Source: Variovorax sp. PAMC26660 | Lineage (GTDB): Bacteria; Pseudomonadota; Gammaproteobacteria; Burkholderiales; Burkholderiaceae_C | Assembly: GCF_014302995.1 (NCBI RefSeq) | Contig: NZ_CP060295.1 | Span: 5,881,501-5,945,500 of the forward strand | Length of the DNA stretch: 64,000 bases | Direction of reading: 5' to 3' | Shown: piece after piece, positions 36,998 through 46,433 of the stretch | How positions within the stretch are numbered: position 1 is the first letter of the stretch | How the letters are laid out: each line of letters starts with the position of its first letter | Program-made: the position numbers and the translations under genes | Notes under the pieces: model-generated | What the model was told of the DNA's origin: nothing | What the model saw: the letters and a program-made list of their open reading frames with translations, nothing else | Database searches by the model: none

Positions 36998-37334
36998 TTT
37001 TTTGTTTAGGGTGTACTTGTTCTGGGCGCTGCTGTTTGGAGCGGGTTCATTCAGGGCGAGTGCGAATGACACCAGGTGCTCCCCTGTGCGAATGTCCCCC
37101 GCTTCGCTCCTCCTTTATTTCGCTGCGGGGAGCACCTGGCGTCATTCACACAGGGGCACGCTGCTGGTGATCGCCGATCAACGACTGCTCCGCATAACGC
37201 TCACGCTGATACGGGGCTCTTTTTAGCTAAATAAAGGAGGAGCGAAGCGGGGGACATTCGCGAAAAAGAGCCCCGTGTCGGCGTGAGCGATGCCCTGAAC
37301 AGCAACCTCAATGTGGCCAACAACAGACACGCCT
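36998..37334. other. Intergenic space between acyltransferase and GNAT genes, filled by repeat copy 1
   Basis: The 337 bases between two convergent genes are almost wholly taken up by the nested-hairpin repeat (37050-37299). No coding potential was recognised: the open frames that cross it follow the symmetry of the repeat. Confidence 0.6.
37050..37299. repeat. Nested double-hairpin repeat, copy 1
   Basis: It is bounded by TTCAGGGC (37050-37057) and GCCCTGAA (37292-37299). Hairpin A pairs 37061-37084 with 37127-37150 (22 of 24 positions) around a 42-base loop. Hairpin B pairs 37199-37224 with 37263-37288 (24 of 26) around a 38-base loop. Both loops contain the same 33-base core, at 37088-37120 forward and at 37229-37261 reversed. 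The core begins GCGAATGTCCCCCGCTTCGC and can itself form a small GCGAA/TTCGC stem. A second, inverted copy is at 48304-48550. Confidence 0.9.
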
Positions 37335-37763
37335 TCAGCCCGTTAGCGCCTTCTTCATCAGCACCAAGTATTGGCCCTGCACGAAGTCATCGATGCGGGC
37401 GTACTCTTCATAGCCGTGCTTGAGATAGAAAGGCCGCGCCTGCCACTCGAAAGTGTCGAGCCTCGCATTCTTCGCACCGAGCGCGATGGCCTGCTGTTCC
37501 GCTTCCACGAGCAGGCGACTCCCAAGCCCTGAGCCGCGCGTATCTTCTTCCACAAAGAGAATTTCGACGGTGAGCCAGCGCAGGGCAACGTAGCCCCGGA
37601 GCCCGCCGAGCAGGCGGCCGGCTTCGTCCCTCGCGTCCAGCCGCACGTACTGGGTCTCGGCGTACTTGCCGACGACCCCGTAGTTGAACGCACGCAGCTT
37701 TCGGCCGAGTTCGCCACTGGCGAGTTGTTCGGGCGTGGGTGTGGAGAAGGTGATATTTTTCAT
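37335..37763 (-). CDS. GNAT family N-acetyltransferase
   Basis: 142 residues from the ATG at 37763. The acetyl-CoA-binding motif A is clear (VEILFVEEDTRGSGLGSRLLVEAEQQAIALG) with the R/Q-x-x-G-x-G/A loop as RGSGLG, and motif B is FEWQARPFYLKHGYEEYARI. The small size and the ending resemble single-domain acetyltransferases of unknown target. It is convergent with the acyltransferase across the repeat. Confidence 0.87.
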   Translation of the reverse strand: MKNITFSTPTPEQLASGELGRKLRAFNYGVVGKYAETQYVRLDARDEAGRLLGGLRGYVALRWLTVEILFVEEDTRGSGLGSRLLVEAEQQAIALGAKNARLDTFEWQARPFYLKHGYEEYARIDDFVQGQYLVLMKKALTG

Positions 37764-38108
37764 TGGACGCATGAGGCAGACGGAATCTCAGGAGAGGAGT
37801 GCCACGATGGCCCAAGGCACAGCCATGCCCGAATGGGTTTCGGCTGGGAGATTGGTTGGTTGGCGGATCGGCGCGAGCGTGATCTGCAAGATCGCGATTC
37901 TGCCTCTCGCGCACAACCCGCATATCGATCCACGCTTTCCTTCTTTGTGCCCGCGCACGCCCGTTGATACGTTCGCTTTCATCGCCATTGAAACCAGCGA
38001 CCGCCAACGCTTGCGGCGATATCCCTGCGCAGGCATGCTGCACTGGCGTGCCCCGTGCACTCCGCGTGCTTTTCTCTTCCTTCATACTTTTTCGCTCAGA
38101 GACATTCC
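37764..38108. other. Intergenic region between GNAT and aldo/keto reductase genes
   Basis: 345 bases between divergent genes. It has lower GC than the flanks and must hold both promoters. A frame of about 100 codons opens near 37807 but has no family resemblance and runs into the next gene, so it is not called. No repeat or structured RNA was recognised. Confidence 0.5.
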
Positions 38109-39149
38109 ATGACCTATCTCGCAGCTCCCGCGCGCTACGACGCCATTCCCTATCGCCGCGTCGGGCGCAGCGGGCTCGTGCTGCCCGCCATCTCGCTCGG
38201 GCTGTGGCACAACTTCGGGGACAGCACGCCCATCGACGTGCAACGCAAGCTGCTGCGCACGGCCTTCGACCTGGGCATCAATCACTTCGACCTGGCCAAC
38301 AACTATGGCCCGCCGTACGGCAGTGCCGAGACCAACTTCGGTCGCCTGCTGCGCGAAGACTTCAAGGCCTACCGCGATGAACTCATCATCTCCAGCAAGG
38401 CCGGCTGGGACATGTGGCCCGGCCCCTACGGCCAGGGCGGCGGTTCGCGCAAATACGTGCTCGCCAGCCTCGACCAGAGCCTGCAGCGCCTGGGTGTGGA
38501 CTATGTCGACATCTTCTATTCGCACCGGTTCGACCCGCACACGCCACTCGAAGAAACCGCGTCTGCACTGGCGCAGGCCGTGCAGCAGGGCAAGGCGCTC
38601 TACATCGGCATTTCTTCCTACTCGGCCGGCAAGACGCGCGAGATCGCCGCGCTGCTGCGCGAGTGGAAGGTGCCGCTGCTGATCCACCAGCCGGCCTACA
38701 ACCTGTTCAACCGCTGGATCGAGAAAGACCTGCTCACGGCCACCGAGGATCTGGGTGCCGGCGTCATCGCCTTCACGCCGCTCGCGCAAGGGCTGCTGAC
38801 CGACAAGTACCTGCAAGGCATTCCGGCCGATGCGCGCATCAACCGGCCCGGCGGCGGCTCGCTGAAGCAGGAGCATTTGTCCGAAGCGAACGTGGAACGC
38901 GCGCGCGCCTTGAACAAGATCGCGCAGCGCCGGGGCCAGAGTCTCGCGCAGCTCGCGCTGACCTGGACCTTGCGCGATCCGCGCGTCAGCTCCGCACTGA
39001 TCGGTGCCAGCCGGCCCGAGCAGATCGTCGACAACGTGGCGGCGCTCGCGCATGCGCCGCTGAGTGCCGAAGAGCTGGCCGAGATCGACAAGTACGCGGT
39101 CGAAGGCGGCGTGAATCTCTGGGAAAAGCCCTCGACCGACTTCGCCTGA
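38109..39149 (+). CDS. Aldo/keto reductase, YghZ/GprA-like
   Basis: 346 residues. It has the (beta/alpha)8 signatures of the family: FDLANNYGPPYGSAE with the catalytic Tyr, the Lys in IISSKAGWDM, and the His in YSHRFDPHTPLEETASAL, with the C-terminal NADPH site LIGASRPEQIVDNV. The closest functional type is L-glyceraldehyde-3-phosphate reductase (YghZ), which detoxifies aldehydes; the true substrate is not certain. It is monocistronic. Confidence 0.9.
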   Translation: MTYLAAPARYDAIPYRRVGRSGLVLPAISLGLWHNFGDSTPIDVQRKLLRTAFDLGINHFDLANNYGPPYGSAETNFGRLLREDFKAYRDELIISSKAGWDMWPGPYGQGGGSRKYVLASLDQSLQRLGVDYVDIFYSHRFDPHTPLEETASALAQAVQQGKALYIGISSYSAGKTREIAALLREWKVPLLIHQPAYNLFNRWIEKDLLTATEDLGAGVIAFTPLAQGLLTDKYLQGIPADARINRPGGGSLKQEHLSEANVERARALNKIAQRRGQSLAQLALTWTLRDPRVSSALIGASRPEQIVDNVAALAHAPLSAEELAEIDKYAVEGGVNLWEKPSTDFA

Positions 39150-39150
39150 T

Positions 39151-39167
39151 GCCGGGCCATGCCCGGC
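39151..39167. terminator. Hairpin between convergent aldo/keto reductase and dodecin genes
   Basis: GCCGGGC-CAT-GCCCGGC is a perfect 7-base-pair stem with a 3-base loop, directly after the aldo/keto reductase stop and 16 bases beyond the dodecin stop on the other strand. There is no T-run on either side, so any termination would be weak. Confidence 0.4.
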
Positions 39168-39182
39168 CTTGCGCCGGGTGGG

Positions 39183-39389
39183 CTATTCCAGCGTGAAGCC
39201 GATCTTCAGCGTCACTTGCCAGTGCGCGACCTTGCCATCCACGACATGGCCGCGCGTCTCGGTCACGGTGAACCATTGGATATTGCGGATGGTCTCGTGC
39301 GCCTTGGCGATGGCGGTCTGAACTGCGTCCTCGATGCCGGTGGAGGACGAGCCGGTCAGCTCGAGCGACTTGTAAACGTGATTCGACAT
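39183..39389 (-). CDS. Dodecin (flavin-binding small protein)
   Basis: 68 residues, the standard dodecin length. The sequence follows the family ([23 protein letters not shown], then [32 protein letters not shown]). The Trp in NIQWF, which stacks on the flavin, and the Gln of WQV are present. Dodecins form dodecamers that store or buffer riboflavin, FMN or coenzyme A. Confidence 0.95.
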   Translation of the reverse strand: MSNHVYKSLELTGSSSTGIEDAVQTAIAKAHETIRNIQWFTVTETRGHVVDGKVAHWQVTLKIGFTLE

Positions 39390-39813
39390 GTCTGTGCTCC
39401 TTGTGGTTGACCCAGGCCATCGTAGTGAGTGCCTGGCGTGGCAGGTGGAATTTTCTGCATCAGGAAACTCGCAATCCGTCTTTGGCAAAGGGCAGGGCGC
39501 TGCGCAGAATCGGGCGCAGCGTTCACCTTCACATTGCCATGCCACAGCGCCATCTCTTCGACTCTCCCGCCGCACAGGCCCGCCATGTTCTTGCCCTGAC
39601 AGCGAAGTCGTGGCGCATTCCCCCCAGCTCGCCGCGCGAAATTGCACGCCGTGCGCCGCATGGCTATGTGCCGGTGAGGGCGTTGCGCCGGCTGCATGCG
39701 GCAGCGACGCTGGCCTTGCTGCCGCATTCGTGGTGAGGCGCGAGCATCAGGCGCTTTGACAGCAAGGGCCGGGGCCAGCACCATGCGGGACCCACCTGGA
39801 GGCAAAGACACCG
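39390..39813. other. Region between dodecin and P-loop kinase genes
   Basis: 424 bases containing the divergent dodecin promoter and one possible small gene (39539-39736, listed separately). The rest shows no RNA or repeat. Confidence 0.5.
39539..39736 (+). CDS. Possible small basic hypothetical protein
   Basis: A 65-codon frame from an ATG, with no recognisable Shine-Dalgarno sequence. The product is basic and begins [13 protein letters not shown]; it includes [14 protein letters not shown], which looks like a helix-turn-helix remnant or chance. Third codon positions are moderately GC-rich, as in neighbouring real genes. I do not recognise a family. It may be spurious. Confidence 0.3.
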   Translation: MPQRHLFDSPAAQARHVLALTAKSWRIPPSSPREIARRAPHGYVPVRALRRLHAAATLALLPHSW

Positions 39814-40314
39814 ATGCTGATTGTTCTGGGTGGCTTGCCCGGCACGGGCAAGACCACCATCGCCCGCGAGATCGTTGCACGCTCCCCGGCCGTGTACCTG
39901 CGCATCGACACCATCGAGCAGGCCATCGTGTCGGCAAAGGTGCTGGCGGGCGACGTCGGGCCTGCGGGCTATGTCGTCGCCTATGAACTGGCCCGCGCCA
40001 ATCTGGCACTCGGGCAGACCGTGGTGGCCGATTGCGTCAATCCGCTGCCGCTCACGCGCGAGGCTTGGCGTGCCGTGGCGTCGGACTCATCTTCGCGCGT
40101 GATCGAGGTCGAGATCGTGTGCTCCGATGTCGCCGAACACCGGCGCCGCGTCACGCAACGCACCTGCGACATTCCGGGCCTCGCGCCGCCGACATGGGCT
40201 TCTGTGCAAGGCCGCGACTACATGCCGTGGACCACGCAACGCCTCGTGATCGATACGGCCATCGTCAGCGCGGCCGATGCGGCGCGGTCGATCCTGGGCC
40301 ACCTGGGCGACTGA
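39814..40314 (+). CDS. AAA-type P-loop kinase-like protein
   Basis: 166 residues. The Walker A motif is LGGLPGTGKTTIARE at the N-terminus; RIDTIEQAIV and a VVADCVNPLP stretch (Walker B-like) follow, then a lid-like arginine-rich segment (AEHRRRVTQR). The size and layout match small kinases of the zeta-toxin/gluconate-kinase-like class, often annotated as AAA family ATPase; the phosphate acceptor is not known. No antitoxin-like partner lies adjacent. Confidence 0.75.
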   Translation: MLIVLGGLPGTGKTTIAREIVARSPAVYLRIDTIEQAIVSAKVLAGDVGPAGYVVAYELARANLALGQTVVADCVNPLPLTREAWRAVASDSSSRVIEVEIVCSDVAEHRRRVTQRTCDIPGLAPPTWASVQGRDYMPWTTQRLVIDTAIVSAADAARSILGHLGD

Positions 40315-40315
40315 G

Positions 40316-40345
40316 CAATATGCAGATATCGATATAGAAAATCAG
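40316..40345. promoter_or_regulatory. A/T-rich promoter region of the cysteine-thioether operon
   Basis: An A/T-rich run with the palindrome ATATCGATAT at 40326-40335 sits about 80 bases before the first flavin monooxygenase start. In this GC-rich context it is the best candidate for the operon promoter or a regulator site. No regulator gene is adjacent. Confidence 0.35.
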
Positions 40346-40415
40346 CGCAAACGGTGCGCGCGATGCCCTACAGAATTCGCAGCAATTCTTTCAATGGCGT
40401 CTTTCGCCGCACACC

Positions 40416-41420
40416 GTGTCCTATTCGCTGTCCCTGCTCGACAAGAGCCTGATCCCTGAAGGCGCAGACGCCGCACAGGCTTTCCAGCACACCATCGCGC
40501 TCGCACAAAGCGCCGAGCGACTGGGTTACCGCCGCTACTGGCTGGCCGAGCACCATGGCAACCGCAACTACGCGGGATCGGCCCCTGAGGTGCTGGCCTC
40601 GCATGTGCTTGCCAAGACCTCGCGCATCCGTGTCGGCACGGGCGGCGTCATGTTGCAGCACTACAGCCCGTTCAAGGTGGCCGAGACTTTCCGCGTGCTG
40701 GCCTCGCTGGCACCGGGTCGTGTCGATCTGGGTGTCGGCAAGGCGCCCGGTGGCCTGCCGCTCACCAGCAAGGCGCTGCAGTGGCTGCACGATCCGGTGA
40801 AGCAGCGCGAAGACTTCGGCGTGCGCCTTGCCGAACTCGATGCCTTCCTGCATGACGGCGTGGCTTCGGGCCACGCGTTGGCAGGCGCGGTCGCCACGCC
40901 GAATCCGCCCCAGTTGCCGCAGCGCGTGCTGCTCGGCGGCAGCCCCGAGAGTGCACTGCTGGCCGCGCAACTCGGCTGGGAGTTTGTCTACGCCGGTCAC
41001 TTCAACGGCGACCCCGTCAACCTCGAACAGTCTGTCGATGCCTACCGCTCGGCCACGGGGCGCGCACCCTTGCTCGCGCTCTTTGCCTTCGCGGCCCAGA
41101 CGCACGAGAAGGCCGCGCAGCTCGTGGGCGCGTTGCGCAGCTTCAAGGTGCATCTGCCGACCGGGCAGAGCGTGAACCTGCCCAGCCTGGAGGCCGCGGC
41201 CGAGTTCGCGCGGCAGGCCGGTGTGACCGACTACCGCACCGAAGAGCGGCGCCCGCATGTCATTGCCGGAACCGGCGAAGAGGTGCGCGACGCGCTCGAT
41301 GCGTTGAGCGAACGCCACGGCATCGAAGAGTTCGTCATCGACATTCCCGTCGCCGGTTTCGCGGAGCGCTCGGCCTGCATCGAACTGCTGGCCAAGGCGC
41401 GCGAGCCCGCGCTGGCCTGA
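40416..41420 (+). CDS. LLM-class flavin-dependent monooxygenase (CmoO/YtmO-like)
   Basis: 334 residues, starting at GTG 40416; a nearby ATG at 40394 is out of frame. The bacterial-luciferase fold is evident: [85 protein letters not shown]. The length and sequence resemble YtmO/CmoO of Bacillus, a monooxygenase-type partner in S-alkylcysteine salvage. It needs reduced flavin from another protein. First gene of a seven-gene cluster; the next gene starts after 38 bases. Confidence 0.85.
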   Translation: MSYSLSLLDKSLIPEGADAAQAFQHTIALAQSAERLGYRRYWLAEHHGNRNYAGSAPEVLASHVLAKTSRIRVGTGGVMLQHYSPFKVAETFRVLASLAPGRVDLGVGKAPGGLPLTSKALQWLHDPVKQREDFGVRLAELDAFLHDGVASGHALAGAVATPNPPQLPQRVLLGGSPESALLAAQLGWEFVYAGHFNGDPVNLEQSVDAYRSATGRAPLLALFAFAAQTHEKAAQLVGALRSFKVHLPTGQSVNLPSLEAAAEFARQAGVTDYRTEERRPHVIAGTGEEVRDALDALSERHGIEEFVIDIPVAGFAERSACIELLAKAREPALA

Positions 41421-41458
41421 GCCTTTCCTTTTTTCCCCAATCAAGAAGAACGATCGTC

Positions 41459-42799
41459 ATGAGCAACATCAAGTTCGGCGTCATGCTGCAAGGTGCCGGC
41501 AGCCACATGAATTCATGGAAGCATCCGGGCGGACCGGCCGATGCCAGCGTCAACCTCGACTTCTTCGTGCGGACCGCGCAGAAGGCCGAAGCGGCAGGCA
41601 TTGCCTTCGCCTTCGTGGCAGACGGGCTCTACATCAACGAGAAGTCGATCCCGCACTTCCTGAACCGTTTCGAGCCCATCTCGATCCTGTCGGCGCTCGC
41701 GACCGTGACCTCGAAGATCGGCCTGGCGGGCACCATTTCCAGCTCGTACAGCGACCCGTTCACGGTGGCGCGCCAGTTCGCCTCGCTCGACCTCATCAGC
41801 GGCGGGCGCGCGGGCTGGAACGTGGTGACCACGCCGCTCGAAGGCAGCGCCAAGAACTACAGCCGCACACACCCCGAGCACGCGCTGCGCTACGAGATCG
41901 CCGACGAATACCTCGCAGTGACGCAAGGCCTGTGGGACAGCTGGGATGAGGACGCCTTCACGCGCAACCGCGAGAGCGGGCAGTTCTTCGATCGCGAGAA
42001 GTTGCATACGCTGGACCACAAGGGGCGCTTCTTCAATGTGTCGGGCCCGCTGAACATCCAGCGCTCGCCGCAGGGCCAGCCGGTGATCTTCCAGGCCGGA
42101 TCGTCCGACGCGGGTGTCGGGCTGGCGGGCAAGTACGCGGATGCGGTGTTCACGCATTCGCCGTCCATCGAGGAGACACGCGCCTTCCTCAAGCAGGTGA
42201 AGGCCAGCGCGGTCGCACAGGGCCGGCAGGCCGACGACGTGAAGATATTCCCGGGCATCGGCCCGGTCGTCGCGGCGACTGAGGAAGAGGCCGAGGCCAA
42301 GTACCGCACCATCCGCGAGCTGCTGACCGTCGAGGAAGCGCTGGCCTATCTGGGCCGCTTCTTCGACCACCACGACTTCAGCCAGTACCCGCTGGACGCG
42401 CCGTTCCCCGAGCTGGGCGAGATCGGCCGCAACAGCTTTCGCTCGACCACCGACCGCATCAAGGCCAACGCCAGGGCCAAGGGCCAGACGCTGCGCGAAG
42501 TGGCGCTCGAAGTCGCCACGCCGCGCACGCAGTTCGTCGGCACCGGCGAGCGCATTGCTGACGAGATCATCCGCTGGGTGGACGAAGGCGCGGCCGACGG
42601 CTTCATCCTCGGCTTTCCGGTGTTGGGGCAGGGCCTGGACGACTTCATCGAATTCGTGGTCCCGGCGCTGGAGGCGCGCGGGCGCTACCAGCGTGAGCTG
42701 CCCGGCCACACGCTGCGCGATCACCTCGGCCTGCCGCGCAAGGCGAGCCGCTACGTGGCGCAGGAAGGTGTCGCGGCTGTTGTGAAAAAGGTCGCCTGA
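41459..42799 (+). CDS. NtaA/SnaA/DszA-family flavin monooxygenase (CmoJ/SscB-like)
   Basis: 446 residues. Family signatures are [62 protein letters not shown], the AKNYSR motif and [22 protein letters not shown]. The Bacillus homologues CmoJ (YtnJ) and SscB (YxeK) use FMNH2 and O2 to cleave the C-S bond of N-acetyl-S-alkylcysteine or N-acetyl-S-(2-succino)cysteine. The M20 deacetylase gene follows with a one-base overlap (TGATG), as expected for such a pathway. Confidence 0.87.
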   Translation: MSNIKFGVMLQGAGSHMNSWKHPGGPADASVNLDFFVRTAQKAEAAGIAFAFVADGLYINEKSIPHFLNRFEPISILSALATVTSKIGLAGTISSSYSDPFTVARQFASLDLISGGRAGWNVVTTPLEGSAKNYSRTHPEHALRYEIADEYLAVTQGLWDSWDEDAFTRNRESGQFFDREKLHTLDHKGRFFNVSGPLNIQRSPQGQPVIFQAGSSDAGVGLAGKYADAVFTHSPSIEETRAFLKQVKASAVAQGRQADDVKIFPGIGPVVAATEEEAEAKYRTIRELLTVEEALAYLGRFFDHHDFSQYPLDAPFPELGEIGRNSFRSTTDRIKANARAKGQTLREVALEVATPRTQFVGTGERIADEIIRWVDEGAADGFILGFPVLGQGLDDFIEFVVPALEARGRYQRELPGHTLRDHLGLPRKASRYVAQEGVAAVVKKVA

Positions 42800-44016
42800 T
42801 GGGCGCCGTATTGCCGCGCACGGCCGTCAAGGACATCCACCGCGTCGAATCCGCCATTGCCAGCTACGGCGACGAGTTCATCGCACTGCGACGCGACATC
42901 CATCAGCACCCTGAACTCTCATTCAAGGAGCACCGCACTTCCGCCCTGGTGATCGAGCGCCTGACCGCCTGGGGCTACGAGGTCACGACCGGCATTGCCG
43001 GCACCGGCGTGGTGGGCACGTTGCGGCGCGGCCCCGGCAAGCGTCTGGGCATCCGTGCCGACATGGATGCGCTGCCCATCCGCGAGGCCACGGGCCTGGC
43101 CTATGCCAGCGTGAATGCGGGCGTGATGCATGCCTGCGGCCATGACGGCCACACCGCCATCCTGTTGGCGGCGGCGCGTTTTCTCGCCCAGTCGGGTGAA
43201 TTCAGCGGCACGCTGCACCTGATCTTCCAGCCGGCCGAAGAACTTGGCGCCGGCGCCAAGCAGATGATCGAAGAGGGCCTGTTCGAGCGCTTCCCGTGCG
43301 ACGCGGTCTTCGGCCTGCACAACTGGCCCTGCGTCGGCGCGGGGCATGTCGGCTGCGTCTCGGGGCCCGCGATGGCGGCCATCGACCAGGCCGAGATCAC
43401 CGTGCGCGGCAAGGGCGGCCACGGCGCGCAGCCGCACGAAACGGTCGACCCGGTGGTGGTCAGCGCACACCTGATCACAGCGCTGCAGACCATCGTGTCG
43501 CGCAACGTCAACCCGCTCGACATGGGCGTGGTGACGCTGGGCTCCATCCATGGAGGCGAGGCTTCCAACGTGATTCCCGGCACCGTGGAGCTGAAGCTCA
43601 CGGCACGCTCCTTCAAGCCCGAGGTGCGTGCCTTGCTGCAACAGCGCATTCCAGCGTTGGCGAAGGCACAGGCCGAGAGCTTCGGTGCCACGGCGGATGT
43701 CAATTACCGGCTGGGCTTTCCGCCTGTCATCAACCACGAGGCCGAGACCGTCTTCGCCCGCGAGGTGGCGCTCGACACCTTCGGCGCGGACCGTGTCGAT
43801 GCCGCATTCCGCCCGCGCACCGCCAGCGAAGACTTCGCCTTCATGCTGCAGGCGCGCCCCGGCAGCTATGTGTTCTTCGGCAATGGCGACAGCGCCTCGC
43901 TGCACAGCCCGCACTACGACTTCAACGACGCGATCCTCGCGCCCGCAGCCATCTACTGGGTGCGACTGGCCGAGCGCTTTCTCTCCGACGAAGCCCCCCA
44001 GGAGTCGACCCCATGA
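42799..44016 (+). CDS. M20-family amidohydrolase, probable N-acetylcysteine-conjugate deacetylase
   Basis: 405 residues. Metal-binding and catalytic motifs are RRDIHQHPELSFKE, GIRADMDALPI, HACGHDGHTAILL, FQPAEELGAGAKQM (catalytic Glu pair) and the C-terminal His in SLHSPHYDFND. In the Bacillus ytm/yxe operons the equivalent SndA/SscC enzymes remove the acetyl group after the sulfur-oxidation step. Its position between the monooxygenase and a GNAT gene supports that role; N-acyl amino acid hydrolysis in general is the fallback. Confidence 0.87.
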   Translation: MGAVLPRTAVKDIHRVESAIASYGDEFIALRRDIHQHPELSFKEHRTSALVIERLTAWGYEVTTGIAGTGVVGTLRRGPGKRLGIRADMDALPIREATGLAYASVNAGVMHACGHDGHTAILLAAARFLAQSGEFSGTLHLIFQPAEELGAGAKQMIEEGLFERFPCDAVFGLHNWPCVGAGHVGCVSGPAMAAIDQAEITVRGKGGHGAQPHETVDPVVVSAHLITALQTIVSRNVNPLDMGVVTLGSIHGGEASNVIPGTVELKLTARSFKPEVRALLQQRIPALAKAQAESFGATADVNYRLGFPPVINHEAETVFAREVALDTFGADRVDAAFRPRTASEDFAFMLQARPGSYVFFGNGDSASLHSPHYDFNDAILAPAAIYWVRLAERFLSDEAPQESTP

Positions 44017-44549
44017 GCGAACAGTTTCTCTACACCACGCCGCTCGATCCGCGCGCCAAGCCGTTGATCGAGGGCCTCACTTTCGAGTACGACAGCCGCT
44101 ACGGCGACGTGCTGCGCGAGCCGGGTGCCCCGCGCGAGATCGACCGGTATCCGGCCGAGGTGTTCGCACCGCCGCACGGCAACTTCGTGCTGCTGCTGCG
44201 CGATGGCATTGCCATCGGCGGCGGCGCCTTCATGCGCCACGACGAACGCACGGCCGAACTGAAGCGCGTGTGGACGCACAGTGACTTGCGGCGCCAGGGC
44301 CTTGCCAGCAAGGTGCTGCTGGAGCTGGAAGCGCAGGTGCTGCGCCAGGGCTATGAGCGCATCTACCTCACGACAGGTTTTCGCCAGCCCGAGGCCGTGG
44401 GCCTGTATCGCGGCCACGGCTACACCGCGCTGTTCGATGAGGTCGCCGACCCCGAGACACCGCGCAAGCTGCCTTTCGAGAAACACCTGGCCACCGCGCG
44501 CCATCACAGCCGCCCGGCAGCGGCCAAGGCAGAGGCGGTGCAGCGATGA
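44013..44549 (+). CDS. GNAT N-acetyltransferase of the cysteine-thioether operon
   Basis: 178 residues. The acetyl-CoA motif is [26 protein letters not shown] (R-R-Q-G-L-A loop), followed by [25 protein letters not shown]. The length equals that of the Bacillus YtmI (SnaA)-type enzyme. It would acetylate the amino group of the imported S-substituted cysteine, the first step of the pathway. Its ATG overlaps the amidohydrolase stop (ATGA) and its stop overlaps the next gene by four bases. Confidence 0.85.
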   Translation: MSEQFLYTTPLDPRAKPLIEGLTFEYDSRYGDVLREPGAPREIDRYPAEVFAPPHGNFVLLLRDGIAIGGGAFMRHDERTAELKRVWTHSDLRRQGLASKVLLELEAQVLRQGYERIYLTTGFRQPEAVGLYRGHGYTALFDEVADPETPRKLPFEKHLATARHHSRPAAAKAEAVQR

Positions 44550-46393
44550 ACACCACCACCGTTCTGGAAGTCGGCCCCGAGCCGCGAAGCCCCGCGCCGG
44601 CGCGTGTCCCATCGAGGTCCGAGCCCGCACCGCCGCCACGCATCGCGCCGGCCAAAGGCGACTATTCGCACTTTCGCATCGTGCCGGCCCGCTATCCGGC
44701 ACGCACGGTGGGCACCGTGTTCGCGGTGTTCGTCATCGGCATCGTTCTGCATTCGGTGTTGACCAATCCGCGTTGGGGTTGGGGTGTGTTCGCCGAATGG
44801 TTCTTCGCCGAACCAGTACTCGAAGGGCTGGGCCGCACGCTGCTGCTGACCGCGCTGGGTGCGCTGCTGGGCTTCTTCTTCGGCACGGGGCTGGCGCTGG
44901 CGCGGGTGTCGCGCTCGCCGCTGCTGGCGCGGTTGTCGTGGGTGTTCACCTGGATCTTCCGTTCGGTGCCGGTGATCGTCCTGCTGCTGATCATCAACAA
45001 CCTCGGCTACCTGTACGAGACGGTCGCGCTGGGTGTGCCCTTCACCGACATCACTTTCTTCTCGTACCCGACCACGCAGCTCATCAGCCCGTTCATTGCA
45101 GCGCTGCTGGGCCTCACGCTGAACCAGGCGGCCTTTGCCTCGGAAATCGTGCGTGGCGGCATCCTGTCGGTGGAGCAGGGGCAGCTCGAAGCGGCTGCGG
45201 CGCTCGGTCTTTCGCGCGGTCGGCAGTCTTTCCGCATCGTGCTGCCGCAGGCGATGCGCACCATCTTGCCGACGGCCTTCAACGACATCATCGGGCTGGC
45301 CAAGGGCACGTCGAACCTCTATATCCTGGCACTGCCAGAGCTGTTCTACACGATCCAGATCATCTACCGCCGCAACCTGGAAGTGATTCCGCTGCTGATG
45401 GTGGCGACGGTGTGGTACCTCATCATCCTCACGGGGTTGTCGGTGGTGCAGCACTACGTCGAGCGGCATTTCTCGCGCGGTGCGCTGCGCAACCCGCCCC
45501 GTTCGTGGCTGGGTGGCGTGGTGCGCGGGCTGTGGCGGTCGAAGGCGCCCGTGGCCGGCCCCGTGGTCGAAGACGACGTTGCAGATACATCCGTGCCGGC
45601 GCAGGTGCCCCGATGGACCGACCCGCTCACGCAAGGCGGCGAGGTCACGATCCACGGTGTGTCCAAGAGCTTCGGTGCGCTCAAGGTGCTCGACAACGTG
45701 ACGCTCGACGTGGGGCAGGGCAGCGTGACGGTCATCCTCGGCCAGTCGGGCTCGGGCAAGTCGACGCTGCTGCGCGCCATCAATCACCTGGAGCGCGTGG
45801 ACGACGGCTTTATCGCCATCGATGGCGAGCTGATCGGCTACCGCCGCGACGAAGACACGCTGTACGAGCTGCACGAGAAAGAGATTCTCAAGCGCCGCGT
45901 CGACGTGGGCATGGTGTTCCAGAACTTCAACCTGTTCCCGCACCTCACGGTGCTGGAGAACATCATTGAGGCCCCCATCTCCGTGCGCGGCCTGTCGCGT
46001 CCCGACGCCGAGGCGCTGGCTTCCGAGCTGCTGGTGCGGGTTGGGCTGGCCGACAAGACGCATGCCTATCCGCGTCAACTGTCGGGCGGCCAGCAGCAGC
46101 GCGTGGCGATTGCCCGTGCGCTCGCGCTCAAGCCCAAGGTGCTGCTGTTCGACGAGCCCACTTCGGCGCTCGACCCCGAACTGGTGGGCGAGGTGCTGGC
46201 CGTCATCAAGGAGCTGGCGCGCTCAGGCACCACGCTGGTCATCGTGACGCACGAGATCGGCTTTGCCCGCGAGGTGGCCGACACCATCGTCTTCATGGAG
46301 CGGGGCCGCATTCTCGAAACCGGCACGCCCGAGAAGGTATTCAACGCGCCAGAGCATCCGCGCACGGCCGAGTTCCTGGCCAAGGTTCTTTGA
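44546..46393 (+). CDS. Fused amino-acid ABC permease and ATPase
   Basis: 615 residues. The N-terminal half (about 50-310) is a polar amino-acid permease of the HisM/GlnP type with an EAA loop ([28 protein letters not shown]). A Pro/Ala/Val linker leads to an ABC domain (about 365-610) with [18 protein letters not shown] (Walker A near 398), the [15 protein letters not shown] signature near 511 and [14 protein letters not shown]. In most bacteria these are separate genes (for example tcyL/tcyN). It should homodimerise. The first ~40 residues are a Pro-rich cytoplasmic tail. Confidence 0.93.
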   Translation: MNTTTVLEVGPEPRSPAPARVPSRSEPAPPPRIAPAKGDYSHFRIVPARYPARTVGTVFAVFVIGIVLHSVLTNPRWGWGVFAEWFFAEPVLEGLGRTLLLTALGALLGFFFGTGLALARVSRSPLLARLSWVFTWIFRSVPVIVLLLIINNLGYLYETVALGVPFTDITFFSYPTTQLISPFIAALLGLTLNQAAFASEIVRGGILSVEQGQLEAAAALGLSRGRQSFRIVLPQAMRTILPTAFNDIIGLAKGTSNLYILALPELFYTIQIIYRRNLEVIPLLMVATVWYLIILTGLSVVQHYVERHFSRGALRNPPRSWLGGVVRGLWRSKAPVAGPVVEDDVADTSVPAQVPRWTDPLTQGGEVTIHGVSKSFGALKVLDNVTLDVGQGSVTVILGQSGSGKSTLLRAINHLERVDDGFIAIDGELIGYRRDEDTLYELHEKEILKRRVDVGMVFQNFNLFPHLTVLENIIEAPISVRGLSRPDAEALASELLVRVGLADKTHAYPRQLSGGQQQRVAIARALALKPKVLLFDEPTSALDPELVGEVLAVIKELARSGTTLVIVTHEIGFAREVADTIVFMERGRILETGTPEKVFNAPEHPRTAEFLAKVL

Positions 46394-46433
46394 CTTCCTT
46401 TTTTCTTTTTCCTTATTCACTGCATCGCCCCTC

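Noticed and set aside
37229..37261. The GGAGGAG in the repeat core as a true ribosome binding site
   Set aside because: No start codon with a sensible open frame follows at the right distance in any of the four core copies.
37050..37299. CRISPR array or integron attC sites as explanation of the repeats
   Set aside because: There are only two cores per element in opposite orientation, no regular spacer length, no cas or integrase genes and no attC R/L boxes recognised.
37684..38112. A ~140-codon frame between the GNAT and aldo/keto reductase genes
   Set aside because: No ribosome site, no family resemblance, and it overlaps both flanking genes.
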